64,000 nucleotides of DNA from an uncultured Roseobacter sp. (GCF_947493125.1 NZ_CANLQB010000003.1:470858-534857); one strand, 5' to 3'; shown: positions 42,642 to 51,489, counted from the first letter of the stretch. Notes: generated by a model from the sequence alone, not told the origin. A program made the numbers and translations.

Positions 42642-43517
42642 ATGAAAGTTGCCACCGCTGCCTACCCGCTCGATCAGTTGAGCTCATGGGCTCAGTATGA
42701 AGACAAGATCGGCGGATGGGTCGCCGAGGCAGCGACAGCGGGCGCGGATCTTGCCGTTTTCCCGGAGTATGGCGCGATGGAACTGGCGACCTTGGCCGGG
42801 TCTGAGATCGCGGGCGATCTGGAGGCGTCGCTCTTTGTCGTTTCGGAGCGTCTGACAGATGCGGATGCGCTGCACAGGCGTCTGGCGCAGCAGTTCGACC
42901 TGCATATTCTTGCAGCCTCCGGACCTGCGGCAACCGAGACGCGCCCTGTGAACCGTGCGCGGCTCTTTGCGCCGACCGGCCAGAGCGGGGCGCAGGACAA
43001 ACAGATCATGACGCGGTTCGAGCGGGAGACCTGGGGTGTGATCGGCGGGGGCCCCCTGCAGGTCTTCGATACGGCGATTGGCAAGATCGGTGTGTTGATC
43101 TGCTATGACAGTGAGTTTCCACTTCTGGGGCGTGCGCTGGCGGGTTGCGATCTGATCCTCGTGCCGTCCTGTACCGAGGCGCTGTCGGGGTATTGGCGGG
43201 TGCGGATCGGAGCCATGGCGCGGGCGCTGGAGAATCAATGTGTCACGGTGATGGCGTCGCTGGTCGGGGAGGCGCCCTGGTCCGAGGCGGTTGATATGTC
43301 TACGGGCACAGGCGGCGTCTTCGGTCCACCCGATACCGGCTTCCCGGCGACGGGCGTGCTCGCCGAAGGCACGCTGAACACCCCGGGCTGGACCTATGCC
43401 GAGGTGGACCTCGCCAGGATCGCCTATGTGCGCGATGACGGCATCGTGTTGGGCCGCGCGCATTGGCCGGAACAGATCGGCCGCGATGGCCCCCCACCAA
43501 TCGTGCAAATGCGTTAA
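42642..43517 (+). CDS. Carbon-nitrogen hydrolase (nitrilase superfamily amidase)
   Basis: 291 residues from the ATG at 42642, which has a perfect AGGAGG box. The catalytic triad is Glu42 (VFPEYG), Lys120 (QDKQIMTRFE) and Cys154 (LICYDSEFP). The ICYDxEFP motif marks an amidase/omega-amidase-like branch, not a nitrile hydrolase. It would hydrolyse an amide or carbamoyl compound. It precedes infA but has a clear gap, so is probably controlled by the divergent LysR. Confidence 0.9.
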   Translation: MKVATAAYPLDQLSSWAQYEDKIGGWVAEAATAGADLAVFPEYGAMELATLAGSEIAGDLEASLFVVSERLTDADALHRRLAQQFDLHILAASGPAATETRPVNRARLFAPTGQSGAQDKQIMTRFERETWGVIGGGPLQVFDTAIGKIGVLICYDSEFPLLGRALAGCDLILVPSCTEALSGYWRVRIGAMARALENQCVTVMASLVGEAPWSEAVDMSTGTGGVFGPPDTGFPATGVLAEGTLNTPGWTYAEVDLARIAYVRDDGIVLGRAHWPEQIGRDGPPPIVQMR

Positions 43518-43523
43518 TTCCCC

Positions 43524-43553
43524 TTGAAAAACCACCGAAATGCGCGCATTTAA
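43524..43553 (+). promoter_or_regulatory. Possible infA promoter
   Basis: TTGAAA at 43524-43529 and ATTTAA at 43548-43553 are separated by 18 bases, about 43 bases before the infA ATG. Only a reasonable match to sigma-70 consensus. Confidence 0.3.
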
Positions 43554-43595
43554 GCGGCGTCTACAAATGGGTGGGCGTGCAATGAAGGAGAAACC

Positions 43596-43814
43596 ATGGC
43601 CAAGGAAGATACGCTCGAATTCCCCGGTGTCGTGAAGGAACTCCTGCCGAATGCGACGTTTCGGGTCGAGCTTGAGAATGGCCATGAGATCATCGCACAT
43701 ACGGCAGGGAAGATGCGCAAGAATCGCATCCGCGTTCTGGCAGGCGACAAGGTTCAGGTCGAGATGACACCTTATGATCTGACCAAGGGTCGGATCAACT
43801 ACCGCTTCAAGTAA
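43596..43814 (+). CDS. infA: Translation initiation factor IF-1
   Basis: 72 residues, a single S1-like OB domain: [47 protein letters not shown] and [13 protein letters not shown]. Binds the ribosomal A site in initiation. Strong ribosome binding site (GAAGGAG). It starts the infA-maf-RNase E/G-yacG group, whose reading frames nearly touch. Confidence 0.98.
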   Translation: MAKEDTLEFPGVVKELLPNATFRVELENGHEIIAHTAGKMRKNRIRVLAGDKVQVEMTPYDLTKGRINYRFK

Positions 43815-43818
43815 CCCC

Positions 43819-44394
43819 TTGTTTATCTTGGGGTCTGGAAGTCCGCGCCGCAAGGAATTGCTGGCGCAAATCGGCATTGTGCCGGACGCCATTCGCCCGC
43901 CTGACATTGATGAAGACCCTTTGAAAAAAGAGCTGCCGCGCGCTTATTGCCAGCGGATCACGCGCGAGAAGGTCGGCGCCGTGCGGGCAGGTGCGGATGA
44001 CATCGTGCTCTGCGCCGACACCACGGTTGCATTAGGCCGCCGGATCCTCGGAAAACCAGCGGATGTCGAGGAAGCCGAGGCCTTCCTGCGCCTGCTCTCC
44101 GGGCGGCGGCATCGGGTGATCACCGCCTTTGCGGTACGCAGAGGAGATCACATTTGGGAGAGTGATGTGGTGAGCGCCGTGCGCATGAAGCGCCTGTCCG
44201 ATGAAGAGCTGCGCGGCTATCTGGCAACTGGCGACTGGCGCGGAAAGGCGGGGGCGTACGGCATTCAAGGCCCGGCAGGCCGGCTGATCCCGTGGATCAG
44301 TGGCTCCTTCACCGGCATTGTCGGTCTGCCGCTGGCTGAGACCGCGAACCTGCTCTCGGCGGCTGGTCTGCCCTTGTGGCATCAGGCCTCGTGA
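43819..44394 (+). CDS. maf: Maf-like nucleoside triphosphate pyrophosphatase
   Basis: 191 residues with the Maf signature [17 protein letters not shown] and the [16 protein letters not shown] motif. Maf proteins hydrolyse dTTP/UTP or modified NTPs to monophosphates. The start is a rare TTG at 43819, four bases after the infA stop, because the family Met-Leu-Gly-Ser-x-Ser motif must be near the N-terminus and no ATG/GTG fits; translation is probably coupled to infA. Its stop overlaps the next gene (GTGA). Confidence 0.93.
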   Translation: MFILGSGSPRRKELLAQIGIVPDAIRPPDIDEDPLKKELPRAYCQRITREKVGAVRAGADDIVLCADTTVALGRRILGKPADVEEAEAFLRLLSGRRHRVITAFAVRRGDHIWESDVVSAVRMKRLSDEELRGYLATGDWRGKAGAYGIQGPAGRLIPWISGSFTGIVGLPLAETANLLSAAGLPLWHQAS

Positions 44395-45413
44395 GGGGGC
44401 GCAGCATCATACTTGACCATATTCAGGGTCGCGAAGCTGCCGCGCTCATGGTCGATGGTCAGATGGACGATCTGTTGATCGACGCAGATGCCCCGCGGCC
44501 CGGTACGGTCTATCGCGCCATTGCTGACCGACCCGTGAAGGGGCAGGGCGGCATGTTTCTGAAAACTCCGGACGGCCCGGCCTTTCTGCGGCAGGTTAAA
44601 GGGCTTTCACCCGGACAGCCCCTGCTGGTGCAGGTCACCGGCTACGCCGAGCCGGGCAAGGCGCTTCCCGTCACGCAAAAGCTGCTCTTCAAGAGCCGCT
44701 ACGCCATCGTGACGCCGGGCGCGCCGGGGTTCAACATCAGCCGGTCCATCAAGGACGAGGCTCGGCGGGACCAATTGCTGGAGATCGCGCATGACACCAT
44801 GGAGGACGGGGCGCTGGGACTGATCCTGCGCTCCTCCTGCGCCGAGGCGGAGGGGGCTGATATCGCCGACGACATCGCCCAGATGGTCGAGCTCGCAACG
44901 CGCGTTCTGGGTGACGCAGGTCGCGACATGGAAGCCCTCGCGGAGGGAGATGGGCCGCATCTTCTCGCCTGGCGCGACTGGGTGGCGCCCGCAGAGATCG
45001 TGAGTGAAGAGGGCGGCTTCGAGACGCGGGGCATTCTCGACGCGATTGACCGCGCGCGACAGGCGCAAGTGGGGCTCGAGGGGGGCGCATCGCTCTATGT
45101 CGAGCCCACCCGCGCGCTTGTGGCAGTGGATGTGAATACGGGGCGCGATGTCTCGCTGGCGGCAGGCATCAAAGCAAATATGGCCTGCGCCAAGGCGCTG
45201 CCTCGCGAGTTGCGCGTGCGGGGTCTCGGGGGGCAAATCGTGCTCGACCTTGCGCCGATGCCGAAGAAGGACCGCCGCAGTTTCGAGACCGCCTTGCGCC
45301 AGGCGTTCCGTGCCGATGACATCGAAACGGCCCTTGTCGGCTGGACGCCGCTGGGTCATTTTGAACTGCAGCGCAAACGCGCGCGAACCCCCCTGACCGA
45401 GGTCCTGAGATGA
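44391..45413 (+). CDS. Short ribonuclease E/G-family protein
   Basis: 340 residues from a GTG at 44391 that overlaps the maf stop (GTGA); another GTG at 44376 is possible. The RNase E/G catalytic domain is recognisable, with the two metal-binding aspartates Asp247 ([10 protein letters not shown]) and Asp286 ([10 protein letters not shown]). E. coli RNase G has 489 residues: this protein ends before the Zn-link Cys-x-x-Cys and the small domain, so its quaternary structure must differ. It overlaps yacG by four bases. Role in rRNA or mRNA processing is inferred. Confidence 0.88.
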   Translation: MRGRSIILDHIQGREAAALMVDGQMDDLLIDADAPRPGTVYRAIADRPVKGQGGMFLKTPDGPAFLRQVKGLSPGQPLLVQVTGYAEPGKALPVTQKLLFKSRYAIVTPGAPGFNISRSIKDEARRDQLLEIAHDTMEDGALGLILRSSCAEAEGADIADDIAQMVELATRVLGDAGRDMEALAEGDGPHLLAWRDWVAPAEIVSEEGGFETRGILDAIDRARQAQVGLEGGASLYVEPTRALVAVDVNTGRDVSLAAGIKANMACAKALPRELRVRGLGGQIVLDLAPMPKKDRRSFETALRQAFRADDIETALVGWTPLGHFELQRKRARTPLTEVLR

Positions 45414-45610
45414 GCTGCCCCATCTGCGGAAATGACACGCTGCCCGAGATGCGCCCTTTCTGCTCAAAGCGCTGCGCAGACCGGGATCTCGCACGCTGGT
45501 TCAACGGCAGCTACGCGGTGCCCTCGACCGATCCGGAAGACATGGATGCTCTGGAAGAGGCGCTCGACGAGGCCGCGCGAGACCAACAGCGACAAGATAA
45601 ACCGCATTAG
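45410..45610 (+). CDS. yacG: DNA gyrase inhibitor YacG
   Basis: 66 residues with a zinc finger CPICGN...CSKRCADRDLARWFNG (C-x2-C-x15-C-x3-C), characteristic of YacG, which binds GyrB and inhibits gyrase in E. coli. The C-terminus is acidic and disordered. Start ATGA overlaps the RNase stop. Last gene of this operon; a hairpin follows. Confidence 0.93.
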   Translation: MSCPICGNDTLPEMRPFCSKRCADRDLARWFNGSYAVPSTDPEDMDALEEALDEAARDQQRQDKPH

Positions 45611-45623
45611 CTGCAGGCAGGTT

Positions 45624-45644
45624 CGGCGGGCTTTCAGGCCGCCG
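45624..45644. terminator. Short hairpin between convergent genes
   Basis: CGGCGG at 45624-45629 pairs with CCGCCG at 45639-45644 around a nine-base loop. It lies between yacG and the convergent Anbu gene. The core GGGCTTTCAGGCC is identical to part of the 10244-10318 hairpin. Confidence 0.5.
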
Positions 45645-45650
45645 CGCCGT

Positions 45651-46382
45651 CTACAGCTTGAAGTCGGGAAGCTGGTCGAAGGCGGCGCGCAGCGCGTCGC
45701 CCCACCCGGTCGAGATGCTCTGATATACGTCATCCTCCGCCTCGATCCGCCGCTCTAACAGTGGCGCAAAACTGTCGTTCTCATAGACCATCAGATCGAA
45801 CGGGGGCGCCACCGAGAGGTTCGAGCGCACTGTCGAGTCAAAGGAGACCAGGAGCAGTTTCACCGCATCTTCAAACCGCATGTCCGGATCATAGGCGCGC
45901 ACGAGGATCGGGCGCCCGTATTTCGTTTCACCGATCTGGAAGAAGGGCGTCTCCTCAGTGACCTCGATGAAATTACCTTCCGGGTAGACCATGAACATCG
46001 TGGGCGCGCTGCCCCTGATCTGACCGCCAAGGATCACCGTCGCCTGGAATGCCGCATCACCGGTCTGGCCAACGGGCGCGCTCTGCGCGATCACCTCTTT
46101 CAGTGTGCGGCCCACCATGCGTGCCACCTGGAACATCGAAGGGGCATGCAGGATCGACGGGTCGCGTTCGCCCACCGCCTTCACGCGCTCTTCGATCATG
46201 CTGACGAGGGCTTGCGTGGTGGCCAGATTGCCGGCAGTCATGAGCGTGATCAGCCGCTCACCCTGTATGCCCCATTGGAACATCTTGCGCGTCTTGGCAA
46301 AGTTGTCGACACCCGCGTTTGTGCGCGTGTCGGACATGAACACAAGGCCACGCTCGAGGCGCAGGCCCACGCAATAGGTCAT
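45651..46382 (-). CDS. Anbu-type proteasome-like peptidase
   Basis: 243 residues from the ATG at 46382 (MTYCVGLRLERGLVFMSDTRTNAG). After Met removal the N-terminal Thr2 would be the nucleophile; Asp18 and Lys33 fit the proteasome beta/HslV active site. Anbu is an ancestral-type beta subunit that forms open helical or ring assemblies in studied bacteria; its substrates are unknown. It is last in an operon after transglutaminase, alpha-E and ATP-grasp genes. The in-frame ATG at 46442 is rejected since Thr must be penultimate. Confidence 0.92.
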   Translation of the reverse strand: MTYCVGLRLERGLVFMSDTRTNAGVDNFAKTRKMFQWGIQGERLITLMTAGNLATTQALVSMIEERVKAVGERDPSILHAPSMFQVARMVGRTLKEVIAQSAPVGQTGDAAFQATVILGGQIRGSAPTMFMVYPEGNFIEVTEETPFFQIGETKYGRPILVRAYDPDMRFEDAVKLLLVSFDSTVRSNLSVAPPFDLMVYENDSFAPLLERRIEAEDDVYQSISTGWGDALRAAFDQLPDFKL

Positions 46383-46416
46383 GGGGTCATTCCGTCTTCC
46401 GTCTTGCGCATGAGAC

Positions 46417-47214
46417 TTACTGCTGTATCTGCAGCGAAACAATCATCGATTCATTCGAGGCGCCCAGCCGCAGCCCGGAAATCGGCGCTGCCCGGCGGTA
46501 ATCGCGCCCATGGGCCAGCCGTACGTAGCGTTCATCCGGGCTGATCCCGTTCGACACATCGAACCCGACCCAGCCGAGACTGTCCAGATGGGCCTCTGCC
46601 CAGGCGTGGCTGGCCTCCTGATCCACGCGGTCGTCCATCAGCAGATAGCCCGAGACATACCGCGCAGGCAGGCCCGCGGCCCGCGCGGCTGCCACGAAAA
46701 TCTGCGCGTGGTCCTGGCAGACGCCGCTGCCGCCCATCAGCGCCTCTTCAGCGGTCGTGGCGGCATAGGTCTCGCCAATCCGATACGGCGCGGCCATCAG
46801 GATGGAACTGGACAGCGCATGTAGAGCGGCCAACTGATCGCGGCTCTCTGTCAGGTGTTTTGCAAGGGCTTTGATGCCCGGCCCGGCTTCGGTCAGCGGG
46901 GTGGGCTTCTGGAAGTACCACAACGGCGCCGGACCGTAGACCTTGCCGAGCACACCGGATGTATCGGTCGTCTCGACCTCGCCCGCAGCCCTGATCGCCA
47001 CCTCCTCGGCGCCCCGGTCCACGCTGACAAGATGCACCTGCCCCCCGTTGTGATCTCGATACTGTGTTTCGATCCGCCCGCCTTCGACGCTGATCTCCCA
47101 GCTGCGGACATCCTGTTGGGCGGTGTTGGGCGGGGTCAGCCGCACCTGTTGCAGCGCATAGTCCACTGGCGCGTCATAGTGGTAACGGGTGGTGTGGTTG
47201 ATTGTCAGCAGCAT
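46417..47214 (-). CDS. Transglutaminase-like cysteine peptidase
   Basis: 265 residues. Bacterial transglutaminase-like N-terminal region (TTRYHYDAPVDYALQQVRLTPP), then the papain-like core with catalytic Cys166 (GSGVCQDHAQIF), His203 (ASHAWAEA) and Asp219 (VGFDVSNG). In such operons it is thought to cut or ligate peptides made by the ATP-grasp partner. It starts 12 bases after the alpha-E stop. Confidence 0.93.
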   Translation of the reverse strand: MLLTINHTTRYHYDAPVDYALQQVRLTPPNTAQQDVRSWEISVEGGRIETQYRDHNGGQVHLVSVDRGAEEVAIRAAGEVETTDTSGVLGKVYGPAPLWYFQKPTPLTEAGPGIKALAKHLTESRDQLAALHALSSSILMAAPYRIGETYAATTAEEALMGGSGVCQDHAQIFVAAARAAGLPARYVSGYLLMDDRVDQEASHAWAEAHLDSLGWVGFDVSNGISPDERYVRLAHGRDYRRAAPISGLRLGASNESMIVSLQIQQ

Positions 47215-47226
47215 CCCGAACCCCTC

Positions 47227-48168
47227 CTAAGCCATGAACCGGAAATCTTGCTCGATCTGCGTCCCGAGGGCGTTGTTGTCGCGGATAAACTCAGTGACCA
47301 CCTCATGCAGACCCAGGTCGAAGACCGTGTTGATGTCCGTACCGGCCACCCAGCGCTTCAACCTGTCCGCCTGATCGTGACAAGGGTGCCGCTCCTGGTA
47401 TTCCTGCTCCAGATAGCGCAGGTTTTCGGTGGTTTGTTTCACGCAGAAGGCCAGCGAGCGAGGCAGGCGCTTGTCGAAGATCAGGAAGTCCGCGATGGCG
47501 GTTGCGGTCATATCCTTTTCATCGAGCCAGCGGAAACAACGGTGCGCCGAGACCGAGCGCAGGATCATCTCCCACTGCACGTTGTCGAGCGAGGAGCCCA
47601 CGGCGGAGGCGGAGGGCAGCAGCGTGTAATATTTCACGTCAATGATCCGCGCGGTGTTGTCCGCCCGTTCGATGAAGGTGCCGATGCGGGCGAAGTCGTA
47701 GATGTCATTGCGCAGCATCGTGCCATAAAGCGCGCCGCGCACCAGCGCGCTTTGCTTGCGGATGATCGCCAGAGCCGCGGGCAGATCCACCGTTGTGATG
47801 GGGTCTCTCAACAGGTCCCGCAGGGTCATCCAGTTGTCATTCACTGCCTCCCAGACCTCGGTCGTGAGCGCCGTGCGCACCAGTCGCGCATTGTCCCGGG
47901 CAGATTTGGTGACCGACATGACGCTCGACGGGTTGTCAGCGTCGCGCAGCAACCAGTCCATCACCAGCGTGTCGGTGTAGGTGTCGTACTTCGCCTCATA
48001 CCCGATGCCGTTGCCCGAGGTCGTGACCACCGATTTCCACTCCGATTCCGCGTCTGACGAGCGGGTGAGCGCCATGCGGAACCCTGCCTCAAGCAGCCGT
48101 GCGGTGTTTTCGCTGCGCTCCAGGAACCGGAACATCCAATAGAGGCCGCCTGCGGTTTTGCCCAGCAT
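47227..48168 (-). CDS. Alpha-E domain protein (DUF403)
   Basis: 313 residues, all-helical, starting MLGKTAGGLYWMFRFLERSENTARLLEAGF, which is typical of the alpha-E family; a second repeat-like segment is FARIGTFIERADNTARIIDVKYY. Alpha-E proteins are almost always found beside circularly permuted ATP-grasp ligases and transglutaminases. They have no known catalytic residues and may serve as scaffold or substrate carrier. One base separates it from the ATP-grasp gene. Confidence 0.92.
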   Translation of the reverse strand: MLGKTAGGLYWMFRFLERSENTARLLEAGFRMALTRSSDAESEWKSVVTTSGNGIGYEAKYDTYTDTLVMDWLLRDADNPSSVMSVTKSARDNARLVRTALTTEVWEAVNDNWMTLRDLLRDPITTVDLPAALAIIRKQSALVRGALYGTMLRNDIYDFARIGTFIERADNTARIIDVKYYTLLPSASAVGSSLDNVQWEMILRSVSAHRCFRWLDEKDMTATAIADFLIFDKRLPRSLAFCVKQTTENLRYLEQEYQERHPCHDQADRLKRWVAGTDINTVFDLGLHEVVTEFIRDNNALGTQIEQDFRFMA

Positions 48169-48169
48169 A

Positions 48170-49597
48170 TCAGTCCTCTAGCACCCAGGTGTCTTTCGTG
48201 CCGCCGCCCTGGCTCGAGTTCACCACCAGCGAGCCTTCGGTGAGCGCTACGCGCGTGAGACCGCCCGGCGTGATGTTGACCCCTTGCGGTGAGACCAGCA
48301 CAAAGGGGCGCAAATCCACGTGTCGTGGCGCGAGCCCCTGATCGACAAAGATCGGCACCGTGGAGAGCGAGAGGGTGGGCTGTGCGATGTAATTTGCAGG
48401 CTTCGCTTCTAGCTTTTTGCGGAAGTCGGCGATCTCTTTCTTGCTGGCAGCGGGGCCCACGAGCATCCCATAGCCGCCTGAGCCATGCACCTCCTTGACC
48501 ACCAGATCGGCGAGGTTGTCGAGCACGTATTTCAGCGCGTCCGGCTCGGCACAGCGGTGTGTCTCAACATTCTTCAGGATCGCTTTCTCACCCGTATAGA
48601 ACTCCACGATCTCGGGCATGTAGGAGTAGATCGCCTTGTCATCGGCGATGCCCGCGCCGGGCGCATTGGCGATGGTGATCCCGCCCGCGCGGTAGACATC
48701 CATGATGCCCGGCACACCCAGCATACTCTCGGGGTTGAAGCTCAGCGGGTCGAGGAAGTCGTCGTCGATGCGGCGGTAGAGCACATCGACCACGCGGTAG
48801 CCCTGGGTCGTGCGCATGGCGATCCGCCCATCGACGACGCGCAGGTCGTGCCCTTCGACCAGCTCGGCCCCCATCTGGTCGGCGAGGAACGAATGTTCGA
48901 AGTAAGCCGAGTTGTGAATGCCCGGTGTCAGCACCGCCACCCGTGGCTTGCCCACGCAGGCCTGCGGCGCCGACGCGGAGAGCGAGCGGCGCAGGTTCTT
49001 GGGGTAGTCGCTCACAGGCTGCACCCGGATTTGTGCGAAGAGTTCGGGGAACATCTGCAGCATCGTCTCGCGGTTTTCCAGCATATAGGAGACGCCCGAC
49101 GGCGTGCGCGCGTTGTCCTCCAGAACAAAGAAGTCGCCCTCACCGGTGCGGACGATATCGGTGCCGACGATGTGGGTGTAGACATTGCCCGGCGGCGTGA
49201 AGCCGATCATCTGGGGCAGGAAGGCCTCGTTGTGCGCGACGAGGTCCTTGGGAATGCGTCCGGCGCGCAGGATTTCCTGGCGGTTGTAGATGTCCCAGAT
49301 GAAGGCATTGATCGCGCGGACCCGCTGCTCAATGCCTTTGGAAAGGCGGCTCCATTCCCGATGCGACAGGATGCGCGGTACGAGATCGAAGGGGATCAGC
49401 CGCTCCTGCGCCTCTGCCTCGCCATAGACGTTGAAGGTGATCCCCGTGCGGCGAAAGAAGGCCTCGGCCTCTTCGGATTTCGACTCCAGACGCGCGGGAT
49501 CCTGCGATTTGAACCATGCGTCGTATGTTCTGTAGGGGGAGGTCACCGATCCGTCAGGTTGGATCATCTCGTCGTAGGTGGTCGGCTCTTTTGTCAT
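48170..49597 (-). CDS. Circularly permuted type-2 ATP-grasp protein
   Basis: 475 residues; DUF404 and DUF407 regions are visible in LSKGIEQRVRAINAFIWDIYNRQEILRAG, FFVLEDNARTPSGVSYMLENRETM, RRIDDDFLDPLSF and VVKEVHGSGGYGMLVGP (the glycine-rich ATP loop). These ligases are predicted to form amide bonds between a carboxylate and an amine, probably making or extending a peptide. First gene of the four-gene operon; the N-terminus has no signal peptide. Confidence 0.93.
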   Translation of the reverse strand: MTKEPTTYDEMIQPDGSVTSPYRTYDAWFKSQDPARLESKSEEAEAFFRRTGITFNVYGEAEAQERLIPFDLVPRILSHREWSRLSKGIEQRVRAINAFIWDIYNRQEILRAGRIPKDLVAHNEAFLPQMIGFTPPGNVYTHIVGTDIVRTGEGDFFVLEDNARTPSGVSYMLENRETMLQMFPELFAQIRVQPVSDYPKNLRRSLSASAPQACVGKPRVAVLTPGIHNSAYFEHSFLADQMGAELVEGHDLRVVDGRIAMRTTQGYRVVDVLYRRIDDDFLDPLSFNPESMLGVPGIMDVYRAGGITIANAPGAGIADDKAIYSYMPEIVEFYTGEKAILKNVETHRCAEPDALKYVLDNLADLVVKEVHGSGGYGMLVGPAASKKEIADFRKKLEAKPANYIAQPTLSLSTVPIFVDQGLAPRHVDLRPFVLVSPQGVNITPGGLTRVALTEGSLVVNSSQGGGTKDTWVLED

Positions 49598-49856
49598 CCC
49601 GCCATGATACCCAACGGTTAACGGCGTACAACCAATTGCTGAGGATAGGTTATTCTTCTGACCAGTTTGCCGGATTATTTGGCGATTAGGAGGCCTTCGC
49701 GTTCTCTGACAACGGCGAGGTGATCCTTGTGGGATGTGGAGTTTGTCGGCTGGGTTGTCTTGGAGATGGAGAGGTCATGCGATTGGCAAAAAGCCTCTGG
49801 ACACCTTTGCCGCAACCTCCTAGAACCCGCTCACCCAGCCAGTGATGGCAATCCGT

Positions 49857-49931
49857 GCCCGGGTAGCTCAGGGGTAGAGCAGTGGATTGAAAATCCTCGT
49901 GTCGGTGGTTCGATTCCGCCCCCGGGCACCA
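49857..49931 (+). tRNA. tRNA-Phe (GAA)
   Basis: 75 bases including an encoded CCA. Acceptor GCCCGGG pairs with CCCGGGC, the D stem is GCTC/GAGC, the T stem GGTGG/CCGCC with TTCGATT loop. The anticodon loop TTGAAAA gives GAA. The anticodon stem GTGGA/TCCTC has a T-T mismatch at its second pair. It borders the foreign island to its right. Confidence 0.96.
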
Positions 49932-50139
49932 TTTGAAACAAAATGAAACAATGACTTGTGTGGTCTCACATCAAACGCTTTTCGCGTCTTGCTATGTTGG
50001 GTGCCATATGGGTGCACTCTACTTTCCTATCATCTGAAAACTACTTCTTTGAGTAGACAATGTGATCTTGCAATTTAAAGTGGTGGCGAAGTGAAGCCGT
50101 GCACTCTTTTGCGAGGCTGGATTTAGAGAGCCATATCTG
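49932..50139. other. AT-rich leader of the reverse transcriptase gene, possible ncRNA
   Basis: About 208 bases, clearly AT-richer than the genome, with no ORF. The nonamer GTGCACTCT occurs at 50012-50020 and 50099-50107. A small hairpin CTACT/AGTAG lies at 50041-50056, and AGTG...CACT arms surround 50080-50105. Type 3 DRT systems encode a non-coding RNA near the RT genes, so this is the natural place to look. The RT promoter must also be here. Confidence 0.4.
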
Positions 50140-51489
50140 TTGTTTGATCAATCATTTTCCCCACAGAACCTAAGAAAAATTACAGAGATCGAAAACAGGC
50201 GAGGCTCAAACAAGAGCTTCGAGTTTTTTCCACCCGTTCTGGTTGCCACCGAAGAGCTAAAAGACTGCATAAGGGCGACCAAACACTTCCGAGCAACTCA
50301 CAAACACAAGTATTCGGTAGCTGACCAAGCGATTTTTGACGCACTCAAAGAAGATCGTGAAAACGCTAGGAAAGCAAGGGATCAAGAGTTACTTTCCTGT
50401 TTGGCGAACATTTCGGATGAAATATCCAAGAAGAGCTTTAGGATACGCATACGCAGGGTGGGAGGCCCCAATGGCAAGCCTGTCTATATCGTTCCTGAAA
50501 CACCCTTGGACGCCTATGCGCAGAGCTACTACGCGATCAAACAAATCGCCAATAACATATCCAGAATCTACAAAGTAAGGCAAGCGAATAGAAATCGAAT
50601 TGTAACGCAACTGAGTGACGGATTTCCATATCACGTGGTCAAATTGGATGTGCAAGAGTTCTACGAGTCGGTTGACCATTCTGTTTTGCTTACCAAGCTG
50701 AAGTCTGATCAACTCCTAAGCGCAACGACAATGCGTCTGATCGAACGCCTTCTTTGGGATTATGCCGCGGTTGCAGGAACACCTGGACGGGGATTGCCAC
50801 GTGGCGTTGGCCTCAGCGCCATCCTGTCAGAACTATACATGCGGGATTTTGATGACCGCATATCGACGCTCGAAGAAGTCGCTTTCTATGCGCGTTATGT
50901 TGACGACATCATCATACTTTTCGCCCCAACGAAAGGTTCCACAAGTGACGACTACCGAAAGGCAGTTGTCGAAGAACTTAGGCGCAAGAGGCTGGTCGTT
51001 AATGCGAGCAAGTCTACAGAAGCTCGTCCGGCTACTGAGCTGACGTACCTTGGCTACAAGTTCCGTAATGTGCGGAGTACTTCGTGTACGGTTCTGATGA
51101 GCGACGCAAAGTTTCAGAAATACAAGAAAAGGCTCAACGCGTGTTTCACGAGATACAATCGACAAAGGGCGAGGAAATCTAAGAAAGCATACAGGTTGCT
51201 CGTCAAACGTGTGCAGTACCTTACCGGAAACACGCAGCTAACGCACAGCAAGCAAAACGCGTTTGTGGGTATCTACTTCAGCAATCCACACCTAACCGAT
51301 TTGTCTCAGCTTCAAAGACTAGACGATGCGCTGGCTACACACATTGGCAAACTAGCACACAGCGCAAGTCTAAGGACCAAACTTCAGGCGTACTCATTTC
51401 ATGCTGGATATTCTGAAAGAACGTTCCGTCGGTTCCATCGCTTGCGCGAATTTGAAGAGATAACAAAGGCATGGAAATATGGTCAGTAA
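50140..51489 (+). CDS. drt3a: Reverse transcriptase, probably Drt3a of a type 3 DRT defence system
   Basis: 449 residues starting at a TTG (50140) with a modest AGAGAG box upstream. The RT palm is intact: VVKLDVQEFYESVDHS (motif A with catalytic Asp), RGLPRGVGLSAILSELYM (motif B) and YARYVDDIIIL (motif C, YVDD). The N-terminus MFDQSFSPQNLRKITEIENRRG and the basic C-terminal half match my knowledge of Drt3a (UG3-type) proteins, which act with a second RT, Drt3b, and an RNA against phage. GC is about 40-50% by eye against about two-thirds around it, a sign of transfer. The overlapping next gene fits Drt3b but is cut short. Other RT classes are less likely: no intron maturase or retron features are seen. 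Confidence 0.8.
   Translation: MFDQSFSPQNLRKITEIENRRGSNKSFEFFPPVLVATEELKDCIRATKHFRATHKHKYSVADQAIFDALKEDRENARKARDQELLSCLANISDEISKKSFRIRIRRVGGPNGKPVYIVPETPLDAYAQSYYAIKQIANNISRIYKVRQANRNRIVTQLSDGFPYHVVKLDVQEFYESVDHSVLLTKLKSDQLLSATTMRLIERLLWDYAAVAGTPGRGLPRGVGLSAILSELYMRDFDDRISTLEEVAFYARYVDDIIILFAPTKGSTSDDYRKAVVEELRRKRLVVNASKSTEARPATELTYLGYKFRNVRSTSCTVLMSDAKFQKYKKRLNACFTRYNRQRARKSKKAYRLLVKRVQYLTGNTQLTHSKQNAFVGIYFSNPHLTDLSQLQRLDDALATHIGKLAHSASLRTKLQAYSFHAGYSERTFRRFHRLREFEEITKAWKYGQ

Noticed and set aside
50140..51489. Retron or group II intron origin for the RT
   Set aside because: No maturase or HNH domain, no intron-like RNA ends, and no retron msr/msd arrangement was recognised; the coupled second RT-like gene points to a DRT system.
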